A stretch of DNA of 64,000 bases, from NCBI RefSeq assembly GCF_033547095.1, contig NZ_CP137852.1:620001-684000 (forward strand), read 5' to 3'. The notes below the pieces were generated by a model. That model ran no database searches, had not been told where the DNA came from, and saw nothing but the letters and a program-made list of their open reading frames with translations. Shown in pieces: positions 34,390-43,877 of the stretch. Both the position numbers and the translations under genes were made by a program. Position 1 is the first letter of the stretch, and the number at the start of each line of letters is the position of its first letter. Origin of the DNA: Sediminicoccus rosea (GTDB taxonomy: Bacteria; Pseudomonadota; Alphaproteobacteria; Acetobacterales; Acetobacteraceae).

Positions 34390-35910
34390 TCAGCCCTGGG
34401 CCGGCATCTCCACCGCGACGAAGGCGCTGCGGCCCTCGCGGAGGATGCGGAGGGCGATGGCCGCCCCCGGGGTGCGCGCCGCCTCGCGGAGCGCGCCCAC
34501 CGTGGCCTGGACATCACCCACATCGCGGCCCGCGACGCCGACGATCACGTCGCCCTCGCGCAGGCCGGCCTCGGCCGCCGGGCTGTCTGGGCGGATGCCC
34601 GCCACGACCGCGCCGCTGGCATGGGCCGGCAGGTTCAGCTGCTGCCGCGCCTGGGGCGTGATGGGGGCCAGCGCCACGCCCACCGGGCCGCCGCGATTCT
34701 CGGCCGCGGCCGCCGGCTTGCCGGAGGCGGCCTGGCCGTCCCGCAGCTCGGCCAGCGTCACGCGCAGCTCCTGCATCGCGCCGTCGCGCTGCACCGAGAG
34801 CTTCACCTCGCTGCCCGGCCGGGCAGCGCCGATGGCGCGGGCCAGGTCACGCGGGTTGGCCACCGCCGTGTCGCCCACCTTGGTCACCACGTCGCCCGGG
34901 CGCAGACCACCCTGGGCGGCGGGGCTGTCCGCCTCGACCTGGCCGACCAGCGCGCCTTCCGGCTTCGTGAGCCGCAGCGAGCGGGCCAGCGCCGGCGTCA
35001 GCGGCTGCGTGGAGGCGCCCAGAAAGCCGCGCTCCACCCGGCCATTGGCCTGGATCTGCGCCACCACCTGGCGGACCATGTTCGACGGGATGGCGAAGCC
35101 GATGCCCACCGAACCGCCGCTGGGCGAGAAGATCGCCGTGTTCACGCCGATCACGCTGCCATCGAGGCCGAAGAGCGGGCCGCCCGAATTGCCGCTGTTG
35201 ATGGGCGCGTCGATCTGGATGAAGTCGTCATAGGGCCCGACGCCGATGTCACGGCCGCGCGCCGAGACGATGCCCGCCGTCACCGTGCCGCCCAGGCCGA
35301 AGGGATTGCCCACGGCCACCACCCAGTCGCCCGGGCGGGCGGCGTTGCTGTCGCCCAGCGCGAGGAAGGGCAGGGGCTGGCCGGCGTCGATCTTCAGCAC
35401 GGCGATGTCCGTGCGATCGTCGCGGCCGACGACGCGGGCGTTCAGCTCGCGGCCGTCATCCAGTTTCACCTTCACGACGCTGGCGTTGCGGACCACATGG
35501 TTGTTGGTCACGACCGTGCCCTCGGCATCCACGATGAAGCCCGAGCCCAGCGCGTTCGCGGGGCGCTGCGGCTGGCCGCGCATGCCGGGCTGCTCGCCGA
35601 AATGGCGGCGGAAGAGCTGGTCCTGCTCGCTGCCCGGCGGGAAGGGCGAGTTGGTGCTGACCTGGGTCGCGCGCTCGGTCGTCGTGATGGTGACGACGGC
35701 GGGGCGGACGCGGGCGGCGAGGTCGGCGAAGCCGGGCAGGGCCACGGCGGGCTGGCTGATGGCGGGCACGCTGATCGCGCCGTTCTGGTTCCCCATCTGG
35801 GCGTTGGCGGGGTGGCCCTGCCAGAGGATCATGCCGCTCAGCGCGGTGCCGGCCATGAGGGCGCCGGCGAGGCCGGCACGCAGGCGGCGGGTGTTGATCG
35901 GGCTCTTCAT
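34390..35910 (-). CDS. DegP/HtrA-family (Do) periplasmic serine protease
   Basis: This 506-residue protease has an N-terminal signal sequence (residues about 1-38, ending HPANA). The trypsin-like triad is His138 (TNNHVV), Asp168 (DRTDIAV) and Ser242 (GNSGGP). Two PDZ domains follow at about residues 290-380 and 410-505. It degrades or refolds misfolded envelope proteins. The start at 35910 follows GGAG; a METT start 12 bases earlier is possible. It lies downstream of an envelope-type two-component system and has its own palindrome-bearing leader, suggesting stress control. Confidence 0.92.
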   Translation of the reverse strand: MKSPINTRRLRAGLAGALMAGTALSGMILWQGHPANAQMGNQNGAISVPAISQPAVALPGFADLAARVRPAVVTITTTERATQVSTNSPFPPGSEQDQLFRRHFGEQPGMRGQPQRPANALGSGFIVDAEGTVVTNNHVVRNASVVKVKLDDGRELNARVVGRDDRTDIAVLKIDAGQPLPFLALGDSNAARPGDWVVAVGNPFGLGGTVTAGIVSARGRDIGVGPYDDFIQIDAPINSGNSGGPLFGLDGSVIGVNTAIFSPSGGSVGIGFAIPSNMVRQVVAQIQANGRVERGFLGASTQPLTPALARSLRLTKPEGALVGQVEADSPAAQGGLRPGDVVTKVGDTAVANPRDLARAIGAARPGSEVKLSVQRDGAMQELRVTLAELRDGQAASGKPAAAAENRGGPVGVALAPITPQARQQLNLPAHASGAVVAGIRPDSPAAEAGLREGDVIVGVAGRDVGDVQATVGALREAARTPGAAIALRILREGRSAFVAVEMPAQG

Positions 35911-35997
35911 GGTGGTCTCCATTTCAGGCGCGGGGCGGAGGCCCCGCTGACGGACGCAACCTGACCCGCCGACGCTGGAGGCATTCGGGAAGCACCA

Positions 35998-36019
35998 TGA
36001 CAAAGTTGTCAGAGTTGTC
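35998..36019 (-). promoter_or_regulatory. Palindrome and direct repeat upstream of degP
   Basis: TGACAA-AG-TTGTCA (35998-36011) is a perfect inverted repeat. AGTTGTC recurs at 36013-36019, nine bases after 36004-36010. The block lies about 90 bases before the degP start in the 153-base gap after the kinase gene. Half-site repetition suits an OmpR-type regulator such as the one encoded upstream, although the period is shorter than the usual 10-11. Confidence 0.45.
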
Positions 36020-36063
36020 GTGGCGTGCCGGCCGCGTTGCGGCCGGACTCTCGGAGGGCCGCG

Positions 36064-37404
36064 CTACTTGCCCGGCCGCAAATCCAGCACCGCGCATAGC
36101 CCCGTGCCGCCCGCGCCCGTCTCCAGCCGCAGCGTGCCGCCATGCGCCTTGGCCGCCGCCGAGACCAGCGCGAGGCCGAGGCCCGTGCCCGGCGTGGAGC
36201 GGCTGCGGTCCAGGCGATGGAAGCGGCGTGTCACGGCCGCGCGCTCGCTCTCCGGAATGCCCGGCCCGTCATCCTCGACCTCGATCACCGGGCCGGGCCT
36301 GAGGCGCAGCGTGATGCGCGGGCCGCCATGGGTGATGGCGTTCTCGATCAGGTTCACCACCGCCTGGCGCAGCAGCCCCGCATCGCCGGCGACGGTGACG
36401 CCCGGCGCGATCTCGCGCCTCAGGCCATGGCCCGATTCCTCGGCCACGGCCTCCATCACCTCGGCGCATTCGCCGAGCAGCGTGGTGAGGTCCACCGGCG
36501 AAAAACTCTCGCGCAGCACGCCGCTTTCGGCGCGCGCGATCCGGAGCAGCGCCGCGAAGCTCGCCAGCACGGAGTCGAGTTCCTCCAGCGCACGCTCCAT
36601 CACCTCGGTATCGCGCAGCGGATCGCGCGGCGAAGCGAGCGCGCCCTCCAGCAATTGCCTGAGGCGCGAGAGCGGGCTGCGAAGGTCATGCGCGATGTCG
36701 TCCGTCACCTGGCGCTGCGCCTGCATCAGCGCCTCGATGCGGCCGAGCAGCGCGTTGAAGGTGGCGGTCAGCCGGTCGAATTCGTCGCCTCGGCCGGAGA
36801 GCGGCAGGCGGCGCGTCAGGTCGCCCTCCATCACGCCGAGCGCCGCGGTGCGCGCGCCGGCGAGCCGCTGCTCCATCCGCCCCGCCGCGATGAAGCCCAG
36901 CAGCAGGGCCAGCACCGCCGCGACGCCGCCCGCGATGGGAGGCGTCCAGGCGAGCGCGGAGGCCGCGCGATCCACCGGCGTCAAATCGGCCGCGACCAGC
37001 AGCGTGGCGCCGCCGGGCAGGTTGCCGCCCAGCACGCGCAGGCTTGGCCGCTCGCCCGTGCCGGGGAGGTTGGCGAAGCCGCGCAGCGCGGGCAGCGCCT
37101 CGGGGATGCGCCCGGCGATAGGGCGGCCATCGGGCGCCAGCAGCGCGACGAAGAGCGGCCCGCGCCGCCGCGTATAGGCCTCGACCGCCAGTGCCAGCCC
37201 GCGCAGGCCGAATTCCTCATATTCGCGCAGGAAGCCATCCGCCTCGGCGGCGATGGCGAGGTCGAGCTGCTGGCGCAGCGCCGCCTCCGCCCGCAGCCAG
37301 CCCCAGCCCGAACCGAGCAGCGAGAGCACCAGCATCACCACGGCCGAGGCGGTGGCGGCGCGCAGCGCGAAGCTGCCCCCTTTGTTGGTGATGGGCCGGA
37401 TCAC
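36064..37404 (-). CDS. Sensor histidine kinase
   Basis: This 446-residue membrane kinase has TM1 at about 14-36, a periplasmic sensor of about 115 residues, TM2 at about 155-175, then HAMP, and an H-box with phospho-accepting His239 (DDIAHDLRSPLSRL). N, G1 and G2 boxes follow (NLIENAITHG, DDGPGIP, GTGLGL). The start is GTG 37404, overlapping the response-regulator stop as GTGA. The frame is open upstream but inside the regulator gene. The regulator-kinase-degP order suggests an envelope-stress circuit like CpxAR in purpose, not by homology. Confidence 0.9.
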   Translation of the reverse strand: MIRPITNKGGSFALRAATASAVVMLVLSLLGSGWGWLRAEAALRQQLDLAIAAEADGFLREYEEFGLRGLALAVEAYTRRRGPLFVALLAPDGRPIAGRIPEALPALRGFANLPGTGERPSLRVLGGNLPGGATLLVAADLTPVDRAASALAWTPPIAGGVAAVLALLLGFIAAGRMEQRLAGARTAALGVMEGDLTRRLPLSGRGDEFDRLTATFNALLGRIEALMQAQRQVTDDIAHDLRSPLSRLRQLLEGALASPRDPLRDTEVMERALEELDSVLASFAALLRIARAESGVLRESFSPVDLTTLLGECAEVMEAVAEESGHGLRREIAPGVTVAGDAGLLRQAVVNLIENAITHGGPRITLRLRPGPVIEVEDDGPGIPESERAAVTRRFHRLDRSRSTPGTGLGLALVSAAAKAHGGTLRLETGAGGTGLCAVLDLRPGK

Positions 37405-38084
37405 GCTTCGGGCGCCTGCAGCGCATAGCCCGCGCCGCGCACGGTGCGGATCATGGGCGGCTCGCCCGGCAGGTCGAGCTTGCGGCGCAGGCGGCTGACA
37501 TGCACGTCCACCACGTTGGTGGTCGGGTCGAAGCTGAAATCCCAGACCTTTTCCAGCAGCATGGTGCGCGTCACCACCTGGCCGGCATGGCGCAGCAGGT
37601 ATTCCAGCAGGCGCCATTCGGTGGGCATGAGGTCCAGCTTGCGCGCGCCGCGGGTCGCCACGCGCGTCAGCAGATCCATCCTGAGATCCCCAAGCGTGAG
37701 CACGGATTGCTCGGCCGGTGGCCCGGCCGGGCGGCGGGCCAGCGCGCGGATGCGCGCGCGCAATTCCGCGAAGGCGAAGGGCTTGGCCAGGTAGTCATCG
37801 GCGCCCGCCTCCAGCCCCTCCACGCGCTTTTCCACCTCGCCCAGCGCGGTCAGCACCAGGATGGGCGTCGTGATCTTCGCCATCCGCAGCGCGCGGATGA
37901 TGGAGAGCCCGTCCGGGCCGGGCAGCATGCGGTCCGTCACGATGATGTCGAAGGGCTCGCCCATCGCGAGGAAGAGGCCGTCGCGGCCATTGGCCGCGTG
38001 GTCCACCACATGCCCCTCCTCGCGCAGGCCCTTGGCGATATAGGCCGCGGTGGTCTCGTCATCCTCGATGAGGAGGATCCGCAC
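37401..38084 (-). CDS. OmpR-family response regulator
   Basis: This 227-residue regulator has a receiver domain with acidic pocket E7-D8-D9, phospho-accepting Asp51 and Lys101, and a winged-helix DNA-binding domain with the recognition helix segment NVVDVHVSRLRRKLD. It is the partner of the kinase that overlaps its 3' end. It may bind the repeat upstream of degP. It begins 19 bases after the SDR stop, so it may be read through from the SDR/TMEM43 genes. Confidence 0.92.
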   Translation of the reverse strand: MRILLIEDDETTAAYIAKGLREEGHVVDHAANGRDGLFLAMGEPFDIIVTDRMLPGPDGLSIIRALRMAKITTPILVLTALGEVEKRVEGLEAGADDYLAKPFAFAELRARIRALARRPAGPPAEQSVLTLGDLRMDLLTRVATRGARKLDLMPTEWRLLEYLLRHAGQVVTRTMLLEKVWDFSFDPTTNVVDVHVSRLRRKLDLPGEPPMIRTVRGAGYALQAPEA

Positions 38085-38103
38085 GTCTTGCGCCCCTCGG
38101 GGC

Positions 38104-38844
38104 TCAGCTCAGCATCTGGCCGCCATCCACCACGATGGTGTGGCCCGTCACCCAGCCCGCCAGCGGCGAGGCGAGGAAGAGGACCACATTCGCCACCTCC
38201 TCCGGCTTGCCCATGCGGCCGAAGAGGATGGAGGCCAGCGTCTTGTTGTAGAGCGCGGGGTTCTCCGTCTTGCGCTTCTCCCAGCTGCCGCCGGGGAATT
38301 CGATGGAGCCCGGCGCCACGCCATTCACGCGGATGCCGTCCGGCGCGTAGGTCGCCGCCTGGGACTGCGTGTAGTTGATCAGCAGCGCCTTCACGGCGGC
38401 ATAGGCCGGCCCGCGCACCGAAGGCCCGAAGCCCGAGATGGAGGAAAGGTTGATGATGTTGCCGCGGCTCTCCTTCAGCGCGGGCAGGGCGGCGGCGGTG
38501 GCGCGGAAGGTGGCCAGCACGTCCACGTTGAGCGCGGCGGCCCAGCCTTCCTCGGTGTCGGTCATGCCGAAGCCGGAGGCGTTGTTCACCAGCACGTCGC
38601 AGCCGCCGAGCGCGGCCACGGCCTCCGCGATGTAGCGCTTCACCGCCGCGCCATCGCCCAGGTCGCAGGTCGCCGCATGCGCCTTCGGGCCCAGCTCGGC
38701 CTTGGTCGCGGCCAGCGCCTCGGCGCCGCGCGCGCAGATGGACACGGCGGCGCCCGCCTGCGCGAAGCCCAGCGCCACGCTGCGGCCGATGCCCTTGCTG
38801 CCGCCACAGACGATGACGCGCTTTCCGGTGAAGTCGAAGCTCAT
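38104..38844 (-). CDS. Short-chain dehydrogenase/reductase
   Basis: This 246-residue classical SDR has the nucleotide motif GGSKGIG at 14-20, NNASG near 87-91, a catalytic serine in NLSSISG (about 134) and the YxxxK pair Tyr148/Lys152. It would oxidise or reduce an alcohol/ketone; the substrate is unknown. Its ATG overlaps the stop of the TMEM43-like gene, so the two are probably cotranslated. Confidence 0.88.
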   Translation of the reverse strand: MSFDFTGKRVIVCGGSKGIGRSVALGFAQAGAAVSICARGAEALAATKAELGPKAHAATCDLGDGAAVKRYIAEAVAALGGCDVLVNNASGFGMTDTEEGWAAALNVDVLATFRATAAALPALKESRGNIINLSSISGFGPSVRGPAYAAVKALLINYTQSQAATYAPDGIRVNGVAPGSIEFPGGSWEKRKTENPALYNKTLASILFGRMGKPEEVANVVLFLASPLAGWVTGHTIVVDGGQMLS

Positions 38845-40052
38845 GCGGGGTTTCCTTGCCCAGTGGTTGAAGCGATGGCCGGCCGGCGCCGGCGGAGGCG
38901 GGTGAGGCCGTAGGCGAGGGCGATGCCGGCCGCGAGGATCGCGATCCCCACCAGCGGCCGGTAGAACAGCCAGCCGATCGCCATGATGGTCGGCGCGATG
39001 ACCAGCGCCAGGACCGCCGCCAGCAGGGCCGTGCCGAAGCCCACGATGCTGCCGATGAAGGGAACCACATCGGCGAGGACGCGGAACGGATTGAAGATGA
39101 CGAGGAAGCCCAGGAACATCAAGACGAGGCCGGCCAGCCGCATCAGCCAGGTGAAAAGGCGGTTCTCGTCATGCGCCTGCTGGAACATCACCGCCGCCGG
39201 CACCCGCCCGGGCTGGATCATGAAGAGCGCGTCGCCGGCACGGGTGGCATAGGGGCCGAAGCCATCGCCCATCTGCGCGCCGATCACCGAGAGCGCGCCG
39301 GGATTGGCCACGCGCCATGTGATCCGCAGGTCGCCCACGCGCGGGTTGCCGGGGTCCTGGCCGATGTAGCGCCCGCCATCCGCATTGCCGCCGGGAATGG
39401 AGAGGGGCGTCTCGGTGGGCACGCCGTTCAGCTGGGTGTCGGAGATCTGGAAGCCGCCCAGCATGACGCGCTCTGCATTGAAGCTGCGCGTCGCGTAGCG
39501 GGCCTGCGGGTTCTGGTGCCCGTCCGGCTGGCGGAAATTGGCCGAATCGAAGCGCCCTTCGGCCCAGACGCGGCGATAGCTGTAGGTGGTGACCGTCTCC
39601 TGCCCACCGCCGAGGCGCGTGCGCGTCTCGCTGCTCGTCTGTTCCTGCCACTGATACATCTCGACCGTGCGGGTCAGGCGCAGCGTGCCCTCGGGCGGCA
39701 CCACCTGCAGGTCCGGATCGCGCGGCGTCCGGGCCACGCGCGTCGGCCCCACCACATGCACCAGCATCCCCTCATGCGCCGGATCGGGCCGGTCGGGCGA
39801 GACGGTGCGGATCACGCCGGCCCCCTCATCCAGAGAGCGCGCGGTCTGGATGGCGCGGCCCTCGTTCCAGAAGAGGAGGAAGCCCGCGACGGGCAGCAGG
39901 ATCAGGCCGAACAGGATCCCGACGAGGGCATTGCCCAGGCGCTGAAACCAGGATTGGTGGGTGACCTCCGTGAAACTGCTTCCGCCGCTGCTGTCGCTGA
40001 AGCTGTCCTGGTAGGACCCTCCCGGGTCATGACTGCCTGAATCGCCGGACAT
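38841..40052 (-). CDS. TMEM43 (LUMA)-family membrane protein
   Basis: This 403-residue protein has a Ser/Gly-rich N-terminal tail (about 30 residues), a TM segment (GILFGLILLPVAGFLLFWNEG) with the family mark FWNEGRAIQTARSL, and a large extracytoplasmic domain of about 250 residues. Three to four C-terminal membrane helices end the protein. The family includes human TMEM43/LUMA; the bacterial function is unknown. The start at 40052 follows AAGGTG. The downstream SDR is translationally coupled. Confidence 0.82.
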   Translation of the reverse strand: MSGDSGSHDPGGSYQDSFSDSSGGSSFTEVTHQSWFQRLGNALVGILFGLILLPVAGFLLFWNEGRAIQTARSLDEGAGVIRTVSPDRPDPAHEGMLVHVVGPTRVARTPRDPDLQVVPPEGTLRLTRTVEMYQWQEQTSSETRTRLGGGQETVTTYSYRRVWAEGRFDSANFRQPDGHQNPQARYATRSFNAERVMLGGFQISDTQLNGVPTETPLSIPGGNADGGRYIGQDPGNPRVGDLRITWRVANPGALSVIGAQMGDGFGPYATRAGDALFMIQPGRVPAAVMFQQAHDENRLFTWLMRLAGLVLMFLGFLVIFNPFRVLADVVPFIGSIVGFGTALLAAVLALVIAPTIMAIGWLFYRPLVGIAILAAGIALAYGLTRLRRRRPAIASTTGQGNPA

Positions 40053-40146
40053 CACCTTTCCCCTCGCGCATTGCCGCGCAGCAAGGCTTGATCCGCCGGC
40101 TTTGTCCAGCCTTGACCTTGCGCCGCGGGCGGGCCATCGCCCCCGC

Positions 40147-41955
40147 ATGGCCGCCCCCCCGCTTCTTCTCCTCGACGCGATCCGATTCACCCTGGGCAAT
40201 GCGCCGATCCTCTCCGGCGCCGCGCTCTCCGTCTCGCCCGGGGAGCGCCTCGCGCTGGTCGGGCGCAACGGCAGCGGCAAGTCCACCCTGCTCCGCATCG
40301 CCGCCGGCGAGCTGGAGCCCGAGGGCGGCACGCGCTTCCTCCAGCCCGGCGCCACGCTGCGCTACCTGCCGCAGGAGCCCGACCTCTCCGGCCATGCGAC
40401 GGTGGAGGACTATGTGATGTCCGGCCTCGGCCCGGCCGATGACCCGCACCGCGCCCGCGCCCTGCTGGAGGGGCTGGGCCTGACGGGGAACGAGGGCACG
40501 GCGCGGCTTTCGGGCGGCGAGGCGCGGCGCGCCGCACTCGCCCGTGCCCTGGCGCCCCAGCCCGACATCCTGCTGCTGGATGAGCCGACCAACCACCTCG
40601 ACCTGCCCGCCATCGAATGGCTGGAGGCGGAGCTGGCCAGCCTGCGCGGCGCGCTGGTGCTGATCAGCCATGACCGGCGCTTCCTCTCGCGCCTCTCGCG
40701 CGCGACGCTCTGGCTGGACCGTGGCGTCACACGGCGGCTCGATCGCGGCTTCGGCGAGTTCGAGGCCTGGCGCGAGGAGCAGCTGGAGCTGGAGGAGCAG
40801 GCGGCGCACAAGCTCGGCCGGCAGATCGCGCGCGAGGAGCATTGGCTGCGGCACGGCGTCTCCGCCCGGCGCAAGCGCAACATGCGCCGCGTGGGGGAGT
40901 TGCACGCGCTGCGCCAGGCCCGGCGGGACCGCATCCGGCCCACCGGCACGGTGCAGATGCAGGCGGCGGAGGCCGCGTCCTCCGGCCAGCTCGTCATCAC
41001 GGCCGAGGGGGTCACCAAATCCTGGGGCGAGCGGCGCGTGGTGCGGGACTTCTCCACGCGCATCCTGAAGGGGGACCGCATCGGCATCGTCGGCGCCAAT
41101 GGCGCGGGCAAGACGACGCTGCTGAACATCCTGATCGGCCAGCTGGCGCCCGATGCCGGGACGGTGAAGCTCGGCAGCAACATCGCCATGGCGACGCTGG
41201 ACCAGCTCCGTGCCGCGCTGGACCCCGACCGCACCCTGGCCGACACGCTGACCGAAGGCCGCGGCGACCAGGTCTGGGTCGGCGGCAAGCCGCGCCACGT
41301 CATCGGCTACATGCAGGACTTCCTCTTCATCCCGGATCAGGCGCGCACCCCCGTGGGCAAGCTCTCGGGCGGCGAGCGCGGGCGGCTGCTGCTGGCGCGC
41401 GCGCTGGCGGCACCCTCCAACCTGCTGGTGCTGGACGAGCCGACCAACGACCTCGACCTCGAAACGCTGGACCTGCTGGAGGAACTGCTGGCCGACTATG
41501 CCGGCACCGTCCTGCTGGTCAGCCATGACCGCGACTTCCTGGACCGCGTCTGCACCGGCATCCTGATGGCCGAGGGCGATGGGCGCTGGCAGGACTATGC
41601 CGGCGGCTACACCGACATGCTCACGCAGCGCGGCGAGGGGGTGACGGCGCGGGTGGTGGCGAGGCCCGCGCGCGAGGCGACGGCGCCGCGCCCGGCCGCC
41701 GCGCCGGCCACGCCCGCCCGGAAGATGAGTTTCAAGGACCAGCACGCGCTGGCCACGCTGCCGGCGACCATGGAGAAGCTCCAGAAGGAAATCGGCGTGC
41801 TGCGGAACTGGCTGGCCGACCCCGGCCTCTATGCGCGCGACCCCAAGGGCTTCACCCAGCGGACCGAGGCGCTGGCCGAGCGCGAGGCGGCGCTGGCCGC
41901 CGCCGAGGAGGAGTGGCTGCGGCTGGAGATGCTGCGGGAGAGCCTGGAGGCCTGA
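40147..41955 (+). CDS. ABC-F family ATPase (Uup-like)
   Basis: This 602-residue protein carries two ABC domains without membrane segments: Walker A GRNGSGKST at about 40-48 and GANGAGKTT at about 318-326. It has two LSGGE signatures, two DEPTNHLD/DEPTNDLD Walker B motifs, and a C-terminal Glu/Ala-rich coiled coil. That layout is typical of Uup, an ABC-F factor that acts on ribosomes or branched DNA intermediates. The start is ATG 40147. It is divergent from the TMEM43 gene. Confidence 0.88.
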   Translation: MAAPPLLLLDAIRFTLGNAPILSGAALSVSPGERLALVGRNGSGKSTLLRIAAGELEPEGGTRFLQPGATLRYLPQEPDLSGHATVEDYVMSGLGPADDPHRARALLEGLGLTGNEGTARLSGGEARRAALARALAPQPDILLLDEPTNHLDLPAIEWLEAELASLRGALVLISHDRRFLSRLSRATLWLDRGVTRRLDRGFGEFEAWREEQLELEEQAAHKLGRQIAREEHWLRHGVSARRKRNMRRVGELHALRQARRDRIRPTGTVQMQAAEAASSGQLVITAEGVTKSWGERRVVRDFSTRILKGDRIGIVGANGAGKTTLLNILIGQLAPDAGTVKLGSNIAMATLDQLRAALDPDRTLADTLTEGRGDQVWVGGKPRHVIGYMQDFLFIPDQARTPVGKLSGGERGRLLLARALAAPSNLLVLDEPTNDLDLETLDLLEELLADYAGTVLLVSHDRDFLDRVCTGILMAEGDGRWQDYAGGYTDMLTQRGEGVTARVVARPAREATAPRPAAAPATPARKMSFKDQHALATLPATMEKLQKEIGVLRNWLADPGLYARDPKGFTQRTEALAEREAALAAAEEEWLRLEMLRESLEA

Positions 41956-41985
41956 ACGGCCCGCCTTCCCGCCGGCCGCGCCGCG

Positions 41986-42291
41986 TCAGGAACGCCCGCC
42001 ACGGCCTGGCGCGCCGCCAGCGTCGCGGCCGCGGCCGCCATGGCTGGCCTCGCCCCCCTTGCGCCCGGCCTCGGCGGCCAGCTCGGGATCCTTCGAGAAG
42101 CTGCGATCCTCGGGCGCGACGGCCTTGCCGCCCTTGCGTCCCGCCTGGGCGGCGAGTTCGGGGTCCTTCGAGAAGCTCCGCCGCTCGGGCGCCACGCTCT
42201 GGCCGCCCTTGGAGGCGATCTCCTGCCGCTTCTTCTCATCCATCGCCGCGAAGCCACGCGCGCTGCGGCCCTGCTTCGGCTTGTCCGACAT
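41986..42291 (-). CDS. KGG-motif stress-induced protein
   Basis: This 101-residue hydrophilic protein has three copies of a GG-containing repeat (ASKGGQSV, GRKGGKAV, GRKGGEAS) separated by a (S)FSKDPELAA linker. This is the pattern of the con-10/GsiB stress family. Such proteins are disordered and accumulate in stationary phase or desiccation. The start at 42291 gives MSDKPKQGRSARGFAA. The Gly/Arg-rich tail (GGRGRDAGGAPGRG) may bind nucleic acid. Direct DNA repeats in the gene simply encode the protein repeat. Confidence 0.82.
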   Translation of the reverse strand: MSDKPKQGRSARGFAAMDEKKRQEIASKGGQSVAPERRSFSKDPELAAQAGRKGGKAVAPEDRSFSKDPELAAEAGRKGGEASHGGRGRDAGGAPGRGGRS

Positions 42292-42478
42292 GTGCCCGGT
42301 TCCCTGATGATTGGGTCGCTCGCCCCACCATGATGGTCGCGAGCCCATGGAACCGCGCCGCAAAGCCAAGGTTACTTGGATGGACTGCTTAATTCGAAGT
42401 CACGGGCCACGGCCATTCTTGCCGCATGTAACCTTTCCCTGGCCTGGGGGTTGTTTTCCCGCATCAGGCAGGAGAGCG

Positions 42479-42697
42479 ATGATGGCGAAATCCCCCAGGC
42501 AGCCCCCGGGCCCGGCGCCGGACGCGCCCGCCGCGCCACCGGGCCCGCACCCCTTGCACCGGCCCGACGAGCGCAAGGAGGGCGGCCCCGATTTCGGGAA
42601 GGCGGAAGGCCAGGCCGAGGCGCAGGAGCGTGCCGCGCGGGATGCGGCCCGCGGCGCCCATCCGAGGCTGCGCCGCAAGCCGGCGCGCGCGCCGTGA
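42479..42697 (+). CDS. Small proline-rich hypothetical protein (72 aa)
   Basis: This frame starts at paired ATGs 42479/42482 just after AGGAGAG. The product is rich in Pro, Ala, Arg and charged residues (RPDERKEGGPDFGKAEGQ) with no hydrophobic segment, probably disordered. I do not recognise a family. The 187-base upstream gap is notably A/T richer than its surroundings, which suits a promoter. It is convergent with ribA, 13 bases away. It could be non-coding, but its RBS and codon bias favour a gene. Confidence 0.5.
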   Translation: MMAKSPRQPPGPAPDAPAAPPGPHPLHRPDERKEGGPDFGKAEGQAEAQERAARDAARGAHPRLRRKPARAP

Positions 42698-42710
42698 CGC
42701 CGCCCGGCCG

Positions 42711-43877
42711 CTACTCCTCGAGCATGTGCCCGAAGCGCTCGGCCTTGGTGGCGAGGTAGCGGTCATTCACGCCATTGCCGGCGAAGGCGTGCTGCTCGCG
42801 CGTCACCACCTCGATCCCGCAGGCGGCGAGGCCGGCGAGCTTGTCCGGGTTGTTCGTCAGCAGCCGCACGCGCGGTGCGTCGAGCAGGCGCAGCATGGTG
42901 GCGGCGACCAGGAAGTTGCGCTCATCCGCGCCATAGCCCAGGGCGCGATTGGCATCGAGCGTGTCGAGCCCCTGGTCCTGCAGCGTATAGGCGCGCAGCT
43001 TGTTGACGAGGCCGATGCCCCGCCCCTCCTGCGCCAGGTAGAGCAGGATGCCCGCGCCATCGGCGGCCATGCGGCGCAGCGCGCCCTTGAGCTGCGGCCC
43101 GCAATCGCAGCGCAGCGAACCCAGCAGGTCCCCCGTGAAGCATTCGGAATGCAGCCGGACCAGCGGCGCGCCGCCTTGCGCCAGCACCGCCTCCGGCTCG
43201 CCCACCAGCATGGCCAGGTGCTCGATGCCGCCATCGGCGGCGCGGAAGGCGATGATGCGGGTCTCGGGCGCATCCTCCAGCGGCACCCGCGCCTCGCCCA
43301 CACGGCGCAGCGAGGTCGCGACGGAGGCCGGATAGGCCTGCACCTCGGCGGCGGAGACGCGCAGCAGCCCGGGCGCCTCGGCGGCGGCCGGCGCCGGGCT
43401 GGCCACCAGCGCGGGCAGGAGGCGGCCGAGCTTGGCCAGCGCCAGCGCCGGCGCGGCCAGCGCGGGCAGGGTGGCGCGCTCCAGCGCCTGGCCATCGCCC
43501 AGCAACAGCTCGGCCGTCGGGTCGGCGAAGGCGCGCAGGCGCTCGGGCGCGGTCAGCCCGGCCGGCAGGCGCAGCGCCACCGCGCCCTCATCCGGGGCGT
43601 TGAGCGGCACCGGCCGCTGCAGCACGGCCGAGGCCCGGACCGGGGAGAGCAGCAGCACCGGGGCGGCGCCGGAGAGCGCGGCCATCTCGGTCAGGCCCTG
43701 GGCGCCGACGGTTTCCGCCGCGGCCACCAGCAGCGCGGCCCCGTCGCCCTCGATGAGGACGGGCGTGCCGCGCCGCAGCTCGGACACCGCGCGGTGCACG
43801 GCGCGCAGCGCGAGCGTCTCGGCCGAGGGCGGCCGCGGGGCCGCAAGGCCGGAAGGGAGAAAGGCGGTGTTTCGCAT
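42711..43877 (-). CDS. ribA: GTP cyclohydrolase II (with degenerate N-terminal DHBP-synthase-like half)
   Basis: This 388-residue protein's C-terminal half is a canonical GTP cyclohydrolase II: zinc ligands Cys246, Cys257 and Cys259 (HSECFTGDLLGSLRCDC), then EGRGIGL and the arginine/tyrosine region. It opens GTP to start riboflavin synthesis. The N-terminal 200 residues look like a RibB domain that has lost its catalytic signature, a form known from Alphaproteobacteria. It stands alone; no other rib gene is adjacent. Confidence 0.9.
   Translation of the reverse strand: MRNTAFLPSGLAAPRPPSAETLALRAVHRAVSELRRGTPVLIEGDGAALLVAAAETVGAQGLTEMAALSGAAPVLLLSPVRASAVLQRPVPLNAPDEGAVALRLPAGLTAPERLRAFADPTAELLLGDGQALERATLPALAAPALALAKLGRLLPALVASPAPAAAEAPGLLRVSAAEVQAYPASVATSLRRVGEARVPLEDAPETRIIAFRAADGGIEHLAMLVGEPEAVLAQGGAPLVRLHSECFTGDLLGSLRCDCGPQLKGALRRMAADGAGILLYLAQEGRGIGLVNKLRAYTLQDQGLDTLDANRALGYGADERNFLVAATMLRLLDAPRVRLLTNNPDKLAGLAACGIEVVTREQHAFAGNGVNDRYLATKAERFGHMLEE

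Noticed and set aside
42086-42185. Direct repeats resembling a CRISPR or tandem array
   Set aside because: The repeats are in phase with codons and encode the repeated KGG and FSKDPELAA segments of the stress protein. There are no spacers.
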